From the NCBI GenBank assembly GCA_028717165.1, contig JAQUOK010000212.1, positions 1-6,129 of the forward strand: a DNA stretch of 6,129 nucleotides, read 5' to 3'. The DNA comes from Victivallaceae bacterium (lineage in GTDB: Bacteria; Verrucomicrobiota; Lentisphaeria; Victivallales; Victivallaceae). The position numbers and the translations under genes were made by a program. Shown here piece by piece: positions 1 through 4,694 of this stretch. Under the pieces are notes generated by a model, which was not told where the DNA came from, made no database searches, and saw only the letters and a list, made by a program, of their open reading frames with translations. Positions within the stretch are counted from its first letter, which is position 1. The number at the start of each line of letters is the position of its first letter.

Positions 1-60
1 AAGTTCTTTCGGGAATATAAGAAGGAATGTTCTTTTTCTATTTCTCATTGAAACGGTTAA

Positions 61-77
61 AATGATATAATATCATT
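61..77. repeat. Inverted repeat, 8-bp arms with 1-nt centre
   Basis: AATGATAT (61-68) and ATATCATT (70-77) are perfectly complementary around a single A. The repeat overlaps the stop codon of the 37-aa ORF. It contains only A/T apart from one G/C pair per arm, so it would make a weak hairpin. It could be an operator for whatever lies beyond the left edge, or chance in AT-rich DNA. Confidence 0.35.
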
Positions 78-186
78 GTTCGAAGAAGTGAAATTTTCTG
101 TTGGATAGATGTGAAAGCTCGTCTCTCTCTTCAAACGCCATTACTTTTTCACGGTAAAGGCTGTATTCATAAATTGAATTTTTCAT
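73..186 (-). CDS. Small 37-aa hypothetical protein
   Basis: This short open frame starts at ATG 186 and ends at TGA 75-73. It was chosen because a good Shine-Dalgarno (AAGGAG, 201-196) sits 9 nt before the ATG. The product begins MKNSIYEYSLYREK and is charged and probably mostly helical (EERDEL in the middle, HFFEQ at the end). It has no signal peptide, membrane segment or metal-binding motif. It follows the ArdC cassette on the same strand, but a hairpin plus seven Ts lies just before its SD. It would therefore be expressed by read-through of that terminator or from a promoter I cannot see. An 8-bp-arm inverted repeat overlaps its stop codon. I do not recognise the family. A real microprotein is more likely than not because of the SD, but codon evidence from 37 residues is thin. 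Confidence 0.45.
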   Translation of the reverse strand: MKNSIYEYSLYREKVMAFEERDELSHLSNRKFHFFEQ

Positions 187-216
187 TTTTTATTTCTCCT
201 TGCTTGCGTTAGAAAT

Positions 217-249
217 AAAAAAACTCCGCCTCGGGTAGAAACGGAGTTT
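217..249 (-). terminator. Hairpin plus T7 terminator after the ArdC cassette
   Basis: Read on the minus strand, AAACTCCG (249-242) pairs with CGGAGTTT (228-221) across a 13-nt loop, and a run of seven Ts ends at 217. This is the classical intrinsic terminator shape. It lies 28 nt after the stop codon of the 54-aa zinc protein and 15 nt before the SD of the 37-aa ORF. Intrinsic hairpin terminators are a bacterial feature. Archaeal RNA polymerase stops at T-runs mostly without needing the hairpin, so either kind of host could use it. Confidence 0.75.
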
Positions 250-277
250 AACGGGTTGCCTGATGTTGTTTGTAACA

Positions 278-442
278 CTAATTTTCCTCAAGTTCACGCA
301 GAAATTCCCGGCAACAGGCGTGTCCGGAATTTTCCAGCATCAGTTCAGTACCTTCATCTCCACAATATGGACATTGAAGCCATTCCGGAAATTCCGGTTC
401 GTCCGATATGGTTTCCTCAAAATAATCAATAGCCGGTTGCAT
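278..442 (-). CDS. 54-aa zinc-finger-like protein coupled to ArdC
   Basis: The chosen start is ATG 442, which has GGAGG (453-449) at a 6-nt spacing. An in-frame start farther upstream, near 508, would run deep into ardC and has no comparable SD. The product is 54 aa and strongly acidic. It has Cys24-Pro-Tyr-Cys27 and, after a short loop, His41, Cys43 and Cys44, which can form one zinc site; the C-terminal tail is a short helix. The gene overlaps the end of ardC by 17 nt, so translation is probably coupled and the product probably works with or beside ArdC. I do not recognise the family. It could bind DNA or a protein; no catalytic residues are evident. Stop is TAG at 280-278, followed by a strong terminator. 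Confidence 0.7.
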   Translation of the reverse strand: MQPAIDYFEETISDEPEFPEWLQCPYCGDEGTELMLENSGHACCREFLRELEEN

Positions 443-1313
443 TGTCTGCCTCCACTTGCTGTCTGTCGAGAATAAAATCACAGGCCTTTTGCGCGGCTCC
501 GGCAGCAAAAACCAACAGGCGTTTGTCGTTTTTCAGCCTTGAAAGCCAGCCCCGAATGTAAGCCGTAGAATTGTCAATAGTCCGGTTTGCAATCCCGGCC
601 TCCCCGCAAAGAAACGCCGCCCCCATTTCAGCGACGAGTTCCTCTTCCGAGTAAACTTTGGAACCGAAAGCCGCCGCTTGAGTAACACCTTTACGGTTTA
701 ATCGCGACTCATGACCGGTGGAATGCACCAGTTCATGGAAGAGAGTTGAATACAGTTCCTCATCCGAACTGAAGGAATGTTTTGAAGGCATATTGATTTG
801 GTCTTGACGCGGAATATAACACGCCCTGCCGGTATCATAACATATTTCCGGATGGTCAGGCATGTTTCTCACAATATATTCTGCCTCTTCAATCGGATTG
901 AACTGGCCGTTGATTTGCCAGGGAATATATTTGGAGGCGATACCATCACATTGTCCGACATTGAACACATAGTAAAATCTGAGCATGGGAACCAGTTCAA
1001 TTTTACCTTCGTCATTTCTGATGACATTTCCGTCTTCATCTTTTTTCTCCAGCCATTTGTAGAAAACGACCAGATGGGCTTTTTCGTCCTTTATAACCGA
1101 ACCTTTCAGGCGTTTTACCTGCTTGAAAGTCAAAAAATACGGCAATTCGTATTTCAATCCTGAAAGCAGCAGCAGATTAATGCCGCGATACGGCTTTTTA
1201 GTTATCAGATTGCGTGGCGGCCAGGATGAAGCCCAGGGCTGATGCCAGGGAACAATCCCTTTTTCGAGTTTTGCAACAATGATGCTGGTGATTTTTTCAT
1301 AAACCGAGTTCAT
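426..1313 (-). CDS. ardC: ArdC-type antirestriction protein (DUF1738 plus zincin metallopeptidase domain)
   Basis: This is a 295-aa protein of the ArdC family. The family consists of plasmid- and element-borne antirestriction proteins that bind single-stranded DNA and protect incoming DNA from host restriction. The N-terminal DUF1738/ArdC_N domain covers about residues 1-125 (VPWHQPW at 21-27, PYRGINLLLL at 41-50). The C-terminal zincin domain has the metal-binding HELVH at 193-197, GHE at 200-202 and a downstream acidic residue near 229 (VAEMGAAF), followed by the usual AYIRGWL helix. Length fits the stand-alone family. ATG 1313 is preferred because GGAGG (1324-1320) lies 6 nt upstream; an in-frame start at 1337 has no SD. 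The gene follows DUF2958 in the same direction, and the 54-aa zinc protein overlaps its end. The stretch 541-600 has 32 G/C of 60 bases, against 17 of 60 at 4561-4620, which suggests acquisition. Confidence 0.93.
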   Translation of the reverse strand: MNSVYEKITSIIVAKLEKGIVPWHQPWASSWPPRNLITKKPYRGINLLLLSGLKYELPYFLTFKQVKRLKGSVIKDEKAHLVVFYKWLEKKDEDGNVIRNDEGKIELVPMLRFYYVFNVGQCDGIASKYIPWQINGQFNPIEEAEYIVRNMPDHPEICYDTGRACYIPRQDQINMPSKHSFSSDEELYSTLFHELVHSTGHESRLNRKGVTQAAAFGSKVYSEEELVAEMGAAFLCGEAGIANRTIDNSTAYIRGWLSRLKNDKRLLVFAAGAAQKACDFILDRQQVEADNATGY

Positions 1314-1391
1314 GATGAACCTCCGGATTTGTGGCATAACGTTAAAACATCCTATATGTCGCAGCTTATGCCTGTTATTAGTACAGGGAAA

Positions 1392-1418
1392 AACGTCAAA
1401 GAACTTTTGACGTTCTTT
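1392..1418 (-). promoter_or_regulatory. Two overlapping, mutually exclusive hairpins between DUF2958 and ardC
   Basis: On the minus strand, AACGTCAAA (1414-1406) pairs perfectly with TTTGACGTT (1400-1392) and is followed by more Ts, giving a weak terminator shape. An alternative stem, AAAGAAC (1418-1412) with GTTCTTT (1404-1398), uses some of the same bases and forms first during transcription. The two cannot coexist, which is the geometry of an attenuator, but the stems are AT-rich. It lies between the DUF2958 stop (1500) and the ardC SD (1324) and could adjust how much ArdC is made. Alternatively the palindrome may be an operator. Confidence 0.4.
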
Positions 1419-1499
1419 GTTAATGGGAGCTTTGGGGAACGAATTACCCAGGAGTTGAAGACTGTAAGGGACAAGTCGTTTCCCCGTTGGGGTATGGAG

Positions 1500-1817
1500 T
1501 TAGTTTGTAACTCTGAAAGTTGTACATTCCGAAAGCGTGCGGGGTTTGAAATGCAAATCCCGCTCAATGGTCAACCAATACGGCAGCTTGACGTTTTCCA
1601 GTTCTTCCAGGGATACATAGCCGAACTCATCCTTAAACATCCCGGTTACATAGCTGAAGGCGAGTTTGGTTTCCGGGTCATATTCCAGCATGAACCAGGT
1701 TTGACTGCCGACCGGGTTAAAAAACTTTGCCGGCACAAACGGGTCTTTTACTTTTTCCTGCGATCTCAGGGGATAAGGTTTCATCACTGCGATGAATTCT
1801 TCTGTTATCAGTTTCAT
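1500..1817 (-). CDS. DUF2958 family protein
   Basis: This is a 105-aa protein of the DUF2958 family, whose function is not established but whose members commonly accompany ArdC-like genes on conjugative elements and plasmids. Family landmarks are an MKLITEE start, the conserved DPFVPAKFFNP block at 25-35, the aromatic TWF at 40-42, GYVSLEELE at 66-74 and IERDLHFKP at 84-92. Length is usual for the family. ATG 1817 was chosen over an in-frame ATG at 1850 because AAAGGA (1831-1826) lies 8 nt upstream and the family begins with MKL. The upstream ATG falls directly in the T-run of the preceding terminator. It is the first gene of the unit with ardC. The protein should be cytoplasmic; no catalytic motif is known. 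Identification is by pattern memory, not a search. Confidence 0.88.
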   Translation of the reverse strand: MKLITEEFIAVMKPYPLRSQEKVKDPFVPAKFFNPVGSQTWFMLEYDPETKLAFSYVTGMFKDEFGYVSLEELENVKLPYWLTIERDLHFKPRTLSECTTFRVTN

Positions 1818-1850
1818 TTGTATTGTCCTTTCGCTTTGGTTTACGGGCAT

Positions 1851-1875
1851 AAAAAAAGCGCCAGGAATGGCGCTT
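1851..1875 (-). terminator. Hairpin plus T7 terminator or attenuator before DUF2958
   Basis: On the minus strand, AAGCGCCA (1875-1868) and TGGCGCTT (1863-1856) form a perfect GC-rich 8-bp stem with a 4-nt loop, followed by seven Ts ending at 1851. Its position is unusual: no complete minus-strand gene precedes it, and the DUF2958 SD is only 19 nt farther on. It may therefore attenuate the leader transcript of the DUF2958-ardC unit rather than end a gene. Confidence 0.75.
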
Positions 1876-1899
1876 GCGTTTCCGATATTGGCTTGAGTT

Positions 1900-1920
1900 T
1901 TACATTTTAATTCACCTCCC
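1900..1920 (-). promoter_or_regulatory. Start-stop leader: strong SD followed by ATG-TAA
   Basis: GGGAGGTG (1920-1913), a near-perfect SD, is followed at normal spacing by ATG (1905-1903) and immediately by TAA (1902-1900). This is a minimal start-stop that would load a ribosome and stop it at once. It sits 25 nt before the hairpin/T7 and about 83 nt before the DUF2958 start. A ribosome paused here could affect whether the hairpin forms. Alternatively the site is the remains of a lost gene start. The bases are certain; the regulatory role is inference. Confidence 0.5.
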
Positions 1921-1953
1921 GAATCAGTTGTTGTGAGGGGTTATTTCTAATGG

Positions 1954-1961
1954 TTATTAAA
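1954..1961 (-). promoter_or_regulatory. Possible TATA box for the DUF2958-ardC leader
   Basis: TTTAATAA on the minus strand would place a transcript start near 1930, just before the strong SD at 1920-1913. The match is modest and no bacterial -35/-10 pair was found nearby. Low certainty. Confidence 0.25.
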
Positions 1962-2353
1962 GAGAGAAATAATCAGAAAAAACTGTTGCCAGATGTTTTT
2001 GAAGATGGCTTATTTTTCATAATTGTCTTATTTCAAGCAAATTACATTTTCAAAGAGCGTTCTTGGAAGCCGGTTCAGGCATTAGAAAAAACTTTTAAGG
2101 GTGAAATACCTTATTTTAGCGGAGAGTTCCGACTGTCAAGATGTCTTGTTCTGTTGATTTTTACTTTGCCTGTCATTGCCTACGGACGAACCGTATTGCG
2201 ATGAAAAACAAACTTGACTTTCGTGATTAATCCTTCAGTTTTGCGTTTTATCGTGCCGGAGCATTGACAAAACAATGGGTACTAAAAGCCGGAAACGGAT
2301 TTCGGCTGTATGTATTTCTGAGGGATGTAAATAATTTTGGTAAGTTTAAGGTT

Positions 2354-2376
2354 GTAAAATAAAGGCATTTTGCCTT
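2354..2376 (-). terminator. Probable integrase terminator
   Basis: On the minus strand AAGGCA (2376-2371) pairs with TGCCTT (2367-2362) across a 3-nt loop and is followed by TATTTTA. It begins 30 nt after the integrase stop codon. The stem is short, so it is weaker than the two terminators of the ArdC cassette. Confidence 0.5.
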
Positions 2377-2405
2377 ATAAACAAACTTGTGATTTTATTG
2401 GAAAT

Positions 2406-3587
2406 TTAGGCGGCAACCGGATTTAATTTCCGGGCAAGAAATTGCAATACTTCCGGGTCTTGAAACAGTCTTCCCATTATTTCATTAACTTGCATTTTCT
2501 TTGACTCATCAGTTAAAGTCAACTGCATTTCTTCTTCATTCAGCGGTAATGAACAGGTTTTACAGAACCGGTTGGTGGTTTCGTTTAGTGTTCCACAACG
2601 TAAACACTTAATTGGTTTCAGTAACTGTTTCTGCGGTTTCTTTTCTGCTTCAATGCCATTTGCCCTCAAAATAGCCTCATCAGTATCTTTTCCGCTCATA
2701 TGAACATAAATTGCAGCCATATCGCTTCCCTGTGTCCAGCCGAAATATTGTTTCATTGCCGCCTCGCTCATTATTCCCGCCAACTGCGTTGCCCTTGAAT
2801 GACGCAGTAAATGTGGATATACACGCTTATTTATACCTGCTCTTCTGGCAGCTCTTTTCAGGATAGCCGCAATTCTGTTATAGCATAAAAATTCACCTTG
2901 TGGATTATACCACAAAAAGGCGTCCGGCTGGTTGTTCAGCGGGTGATTGTTAAGCCATTGCTGTAAGTATGGGGAACTTGAGATCACCAATATTTTTCGT
3001 GCTCCGGTCTTTCCAGTAATCGATAATCTCGCCCCGTGTTTTTCAAAAGAAATATGCTTTATTTTCATTAAACCTATTTCTGAAACCCGTGCTCCAGACT
3101 CAGCCAATACGCTTATCAGAGCTTTGTCCCGGATATTGCCGCACGCTCGGATTAATTCTTTAAACTCATTTTCTGATAAAAGTTCTTCAGGCATTTTTTG
3201 ATTTTTCTTTGACATAGCGAGCGAAATCCAGCGTACTTCCGGCGGGTATTCGTTTCCATTGGTGATACCACGCAGAAAACAATAGAATTTTCGTACAGAA
3301 ATTTTAAAACATCTTTTAGTTGCTGCAGCAAGTTCAGACTGTTCTATTTTACCAACAACTTTCCGTATGTCTGATTCTTCCGCTTCTTTTACGGATTTGT
3401 TCAAAAGCAAACATAATTTTTTAACGTCAAGCATATAACGGCTTAGCTTGGCAGTTCCGATGCCGTTGCTTAGAAGATAATCGTTAAATTGGATAATCAG
3501 TTTTTTATCTCCTGAAGAAATTTTGGGGTGCTGTTTTATTAATTCAAGCTGCCGTTCCAGTATTCTTTTATAATTATGTAAGTCCAT
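2406..3587 (-). CDS. Tyrosine recombinase/integrase with C-terminal zinc ribbon (archaeal type)
   Basis: This is a 393-aa XerC/D-like tyrosine recombinase that cuts and rejoins DNA at short attachment sites, probably the integrase of this element. The N-terminal SAM-like DNA-binding domain covers about residues 20-110 and the catalytic domain about 135-300. Catalytic residues in order are Arg167 (SGARVSEIG), a Lys in the TGKTGARK hairpin (193 or 198), His259 and Arg262 (HLLRHSRAT), Trp284 (GWTQGSD) and the nucleophile Tyr294 (AAIYVHMSG). All are present, so it should be active. A Cys4 zinc ribbon follows (Cys328, Cys331, Cys342, Cys345), an extension common in archaeal integrases, then a 45-residue helical tail. 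ATG 3587 is preferred; a TTG at 3605 would add six residues. Neither has an SD, but a TATA-like box lies 20 nt before the ATG. Confidence 0.93.
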   Translation of the reverse strand: MDLHNYKRILERQLELIKQHPKISSGDKKLIIQFNDYLLSNGIGTAKLSRYMLDVKKLCLLLNKSVKEAEESDIRKVVGKIEQSELAAATKRCFKISVRKFYCFLRGITNGNEYPPEVRWISLAMSKKNQKMPEELLSENEFKELIRACGNIRDKALISVLAESGARVSEIGLMKIKHISFEKHGARLSITGKTGARKILVISSSPYLQQWLNNHPLNNQPDAFLWYNPQGEFLCYNRIAAILKRAARRAGINKRVYPHLLRHSRATQLAGIMSEAAMKQYFGWTQGSDMAAIYVHMSGKDTDEAILRANGIEAEKKPQKQLLKPIKCLRCGTLNETTNRFCKTCSLPLNEEEMQLTLTDESKKMQVNEIMGRLFQDPEVLQFLARKLNPVAA

Positions 3588-3607
3588 TTTATTATTACGT
3601 GACAATT

Positions 3608-3615
3608 CATAAAAA
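3608..3615 (-). promoter_or_regulatory. TATA-like box for the integrase
   Basis: TTTTTATG on the minus strand ends 20 nt before ATG 3587, the distance expected for an archaeal promoter giving a leaderless or nearly leaderless mRNA. This agrees with the lack of an SD. The match to the TATA consensus is only fair. Confidence 0.4.
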
Positions 3616-3826
3616 GGATACTTCCATTTTTATTGGAGATTCCCAACTGTTTCCAATCCTTCATCTAAAAGGAAACGTTGAACTTTTCGGTAACGTCTCA
3701 GGAAGACGAAATGAAAAAATTCAAGTTCCTTTCCGACGTGAATTTGTCATTTATGAAGAAATAAAGATGCTGATATTTATATATTTTTCGGTTGTTTTTC
3801 GGAAGGTATTTCAGGGGGGATTAAAT

Positions 3827-3843
3827 ACAATATGTAATATTGT
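3827..3843. repeat. Inverted repeat ACAATAT-GTA-ATATTGT
   Basis: Perfect 7-bp arms (3827-3833 and 3837-3843) surround a 3-bp centre, about 240 bp upstream of the integrase start. The size suits an operator for a small dimeric regulator such as the AbrB-like or winged-helix proteins here. It is AT-rich, so chance is possible. Confidence 0.35.
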
Positions 3844-3885
3844 GGGAAAATCATGCCGGATAAAAAAGAAAAGTCATATCAAATC

Positions 3886-3956
3886 AAAAAGTTTTTCCCA
3901 TAAATTTTTTCAGGATCAGTTTCTTATATGATTCAAAACTTATGATACCATTGCAG
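3886..3956 (-). pseudogene. Headless remnant of the 41-aa gene
   Basis: In one minus-strand frame this stretch encodes CNGIISFESYKKLILKKF, closely matching residues 16-33 of the intact 41-aa protein (CNGIINFESYKKLIQKKF), then diverges and stops at TGA 3888-3886. There is no start codon, and a TGA lies two codons upstream of the first matching residue, so it cannot be translated on its own. The same bases, read in another frame, supply the last residues and stop of the 108-aa gene. Three of six nucleotide differences from the intact copy are silent, so the tail was once under protein-level selection or diverged early. Confidence 0.7.
3898..3956. repeat. 59-bp direct repeat, copy A
   Basis: This matches 4563-4621 in the same orientation at 53 of 59 positions with no gaps. 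The edge at 3956 is sharp: the 108-aa coding sequence beyond it shows no similarity to the region around copy B. At the other edge similarity fades gradually. It lies at the 3' end of the 108-aa gene. Confidence 0.9.
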
Positions 3957-4266
3957 CGTCATATTTAAAAGTTGTAAATTTTGTTGCGTTTTCGTCTAAA
4001 ATGCCGACATATCGGGCATAATCATAACCTTGGGTATCTACCAGCACCTCTACCCGTTCTTTTTCAAGAACAATTCTCCACCATTGGCTTCCGGATAAAT
4101 TGGCGTTATAAAAATCATTCCAGCATTCAAAGCTGTCTGTAAGCACTTTTTGAGTTCCCACCATTTTACGCAGTTCTTTTGGAGAAATTTCTTCAGTAAT
4201 GTTTTCCTTCACCTCCTCCAAACTGCACGGTTTCCTTGCGAACAGATAAACTTCTTCATCTACCAT
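3940..4266 (-). CDS. 108-aa hypothetical protein co-translated with the AbrB-like gene
   Basis: ATG 4266 has a very strong SD, GGAGGT (4280-4275), at an 8-nt spacing, and overlaps the end of the AbrB-like gene by 11 nt, so the pair is an operon with coupled translation. The product is cytoplasmic with no membrane segment. The N-terminus is acidic and helical (LEEVKENITEEIS, 16-28). The middle is rich in aromatics (FECWNDFYN, 46-54; QWWRIVLE, 61-68), and a strand-like block, LVDTQGYDYARYVGIL, lies at 75-90. I do not recognise the family. Association with an AbrB-like protein raises a toxin-antitoxin possibility, but no toxin motif is visible. The last few residues (AAMVS) come from the fused repeat copy, so the original C-terminus may have been different. 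Confidence 0.8.
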   Translation of the reverse strand: MVDEEVYLFARKPCSLEEVKENITEEISPKELRKMVGTQKVLTDSFECWNDFYNANLSGSQWWRIVLEKERVEVLVDTQGYDYARYVGILDENATKFTTFKYDAAMVS

Positions 4267-4438
4267 ATTTTATTACCTCCCTTTTACCTTCTTGAAATGT
4301 TTGAGAAGGGGATAATTCATGGTTCTTAATCTCCACATAATCCTTAATGTCAATTGCCGCTTTCGGGATGGTAATGGTTCTTTGTCCGTTAGTTTTGTTA
4401 ACCCTGACCTTTGCGATATATGTCTTTATTTTTTCCAT
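4256..4438 (-). CDS. AbrB/SpoVT-like swapped-hairpin DNA-binding protein
   Basis: This 60-aa protein has an N-terminal AbrB-like fold at about residues 6-40: AKVRVNKTNGQRTITIPKAA, then IKDYVEIK. The pattern of strand, NGQ turn, TIPK and a following aspartate-containing turn is the usual form in archaeal element-borne members. Such proteins dimerise and bind AT-rich operators as transition-state regulators or antitoxins. The C-terminal 20 residues are basic and probably disordered. The ATG has no SD; instead a TATA box ends 22 nt upstream, implying a leaderless mRNA. It is the first gene of the unit with the 108-aa gene. The tandem 9-bp repeats at its promoter are a possible autoregulatory site. 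An antitoxin role is possible but unproven. Confidence 0.75.
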   Translation of the reverse strand: MEKIKTYIAKVRVNKTNGQRTITIPKAAIDIKDYVEIKNHELSPSQTFQEGKREVIKYGR

Positions 4439-4442
4439 ACTA

Positions 4443-4469
4443 TATTTATAGTATTTATAGTATTTAAAT
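4443..4469 (-). promoter_or_regulatory. Promoter of the AbrB-like gene with three tandem 9-bp TATA-like units
   Basis: Plus-strand TATTTATAG (4443-4451), the identical TATTTATAG (4452-4460) and the variant TATTTAAAT (4461-4469) form a 9-bp tandem repeat. The outermost unit, ATTTAAATA on the minus strand, lies 22 nt before ATG 4438 and is the best TATA box. The others could be extra TATA boxes or regulator half-sites, nearly one helical turn apart. A short palindrome, CGAAT-T-ATTCG, lies just beyond at 4482-4492. Confidence 0.55.
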
Positions 4470-4539
4470 GTTTTGGTTGAGCGAATTATTCGACAAGTTC
4501 AAGTGAGTCTTAAAAATCCGGGAAGACATAAAAGCGAAA

Positions 4540-4665
4540 TTACATTGATTGAATAATTTCTTCCACAAACTTTTTCTGGATCAGTTTTTTATATGATTCA
4601 AAATTTATGATGCCATTGCAGGTAAGCCACCAAAGTATTTCCCTTACTGTCTTTTCTGGTTCCAT
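4540..4665 (-). CDS. 41-aa small hypothetical protein (duplicated family)
   Basis: ATG 4665 to TAA 4542-4540. The protein has a helical N-terminal half (MEPEKTVREILWWLTCNG) and a second basic-amphipathic helix (FESYKKLIQKKFVEEII), with a Gly at residue 18 as the likely turn. It has no secretion signal or metal site. A purine-rich GAGAAG lies upstream as a weak SD, and a good TATA box (TTTAAATA, 4702-4695) sits 29 nt before the ATG, so it seems to be its own transcription unit. The strongest support is that its 3' half is repeated at 3898-3956 with half of the changes silent. The size and two-helix form would fit a small DNA- or protein-binding regulator, but I do not recognise it. Confidence 0.65.
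   Translation of the reverse strand: MEPEKTVREILWWLTCNGIINFESYKKLIQKKFVEEIIQSM
4563..4621. repeat. 59-bp direct repeat, copy B
   Basis: This is the intact-gene copy of the repeat at 3898-3956 (53 of 59 identical). It covers codons 16-34 or so of the 41-aa gene. The two copies enclose 606 bp holding exactly the AbrB-like and 108-aa genes and their promoter. Confidence 0.9.
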
Positions 4666-4694
4666 TTTCTTTCTTCTCAGATAAGAATAAGGAT

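Larger units (their letters stand above)
1906..2405. other. Intergenic region, about 500 bases, with a possible decayed plus-strand gene
   Basis: There is no convincing minus-strand gene here. On the plus strand an 84-codon frame (ATG 1950 to TGA 2204) has a weak SD (GAGGGG, 9 nt before). Its stop overlaps another ATG (ATGA at 2201-2204) in a different frame, which gives nine codons and a TAA at 2228. That second frame then stays open without a start for 43 codons to TAA 2362, with a protein-like sequence (QWVLKAGNGFRLYV). This could be a broken plus-strand gene or chance open frames. The product of the first frame has no recognised motif. The rest holds the leader and TATA-like elements listed separately. 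Confidence 0.35.
3588..3897. other. Intergenic region upstream of the integrase
   Basis: I see no supported gene on either strand. A plus-strand frame opening with GTG at 3599 has no SD and an unconvincing composition; a 17-codon plus-strand ATG frame near 3710 and a 25-codon minus-strand frame near 3850 are too short to support. It contains the integrase promoter and an inverted repeat at 3827-3843. It is the natural place for recombinase binding or attachment sites, but none can be identified without the other end of the element. Confidence 0.5.

Noticed and set aside
1..48. Minus-strand frame starting at ATG 48 (MRNRKRTFLLIFPKEL) open to the window edge
   Set aside because: Only 16 codons are visible, with no SD or well-placed TATA box; it could be a gene start but cannot be supported.
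798..1163. Plus-strand open frame of 121 codons
   Set aside because: It lies antisense inside ardC, whose product is clearly recognisable; it is a shadow.
1700..1898. Open frame directly after the start-stop TAA in the DUF2958 leader, very rich in Arg and Lys
   Set aside because: It runs through the terminator hairpin and into DUF2958 out of frame; read-through of the TAA would be required and the composition is that of a shadow frame.
1242..1910. Plus-strand open frame of 222 codons across ardC, the gap and DUF2958
   Set aside because: It is antisense to two recognised genes and crosses their intergenic signals; composition is that of a reverse-complement frame.
2208..2389. Repeated ACAAACTTG near 2208 and 2380
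   Set aside because: A 9-10 base match in AT-rich DNA is expected by chance and has no supporting structure.
3599..3931. Plus-strand open frame of 110 codons starting with GTG
   Set aside because: No SD, no promoter, no motif, AT-driven amino-acid composition, and its end overlaps the remnant of the 41-aa gene on the other strand.
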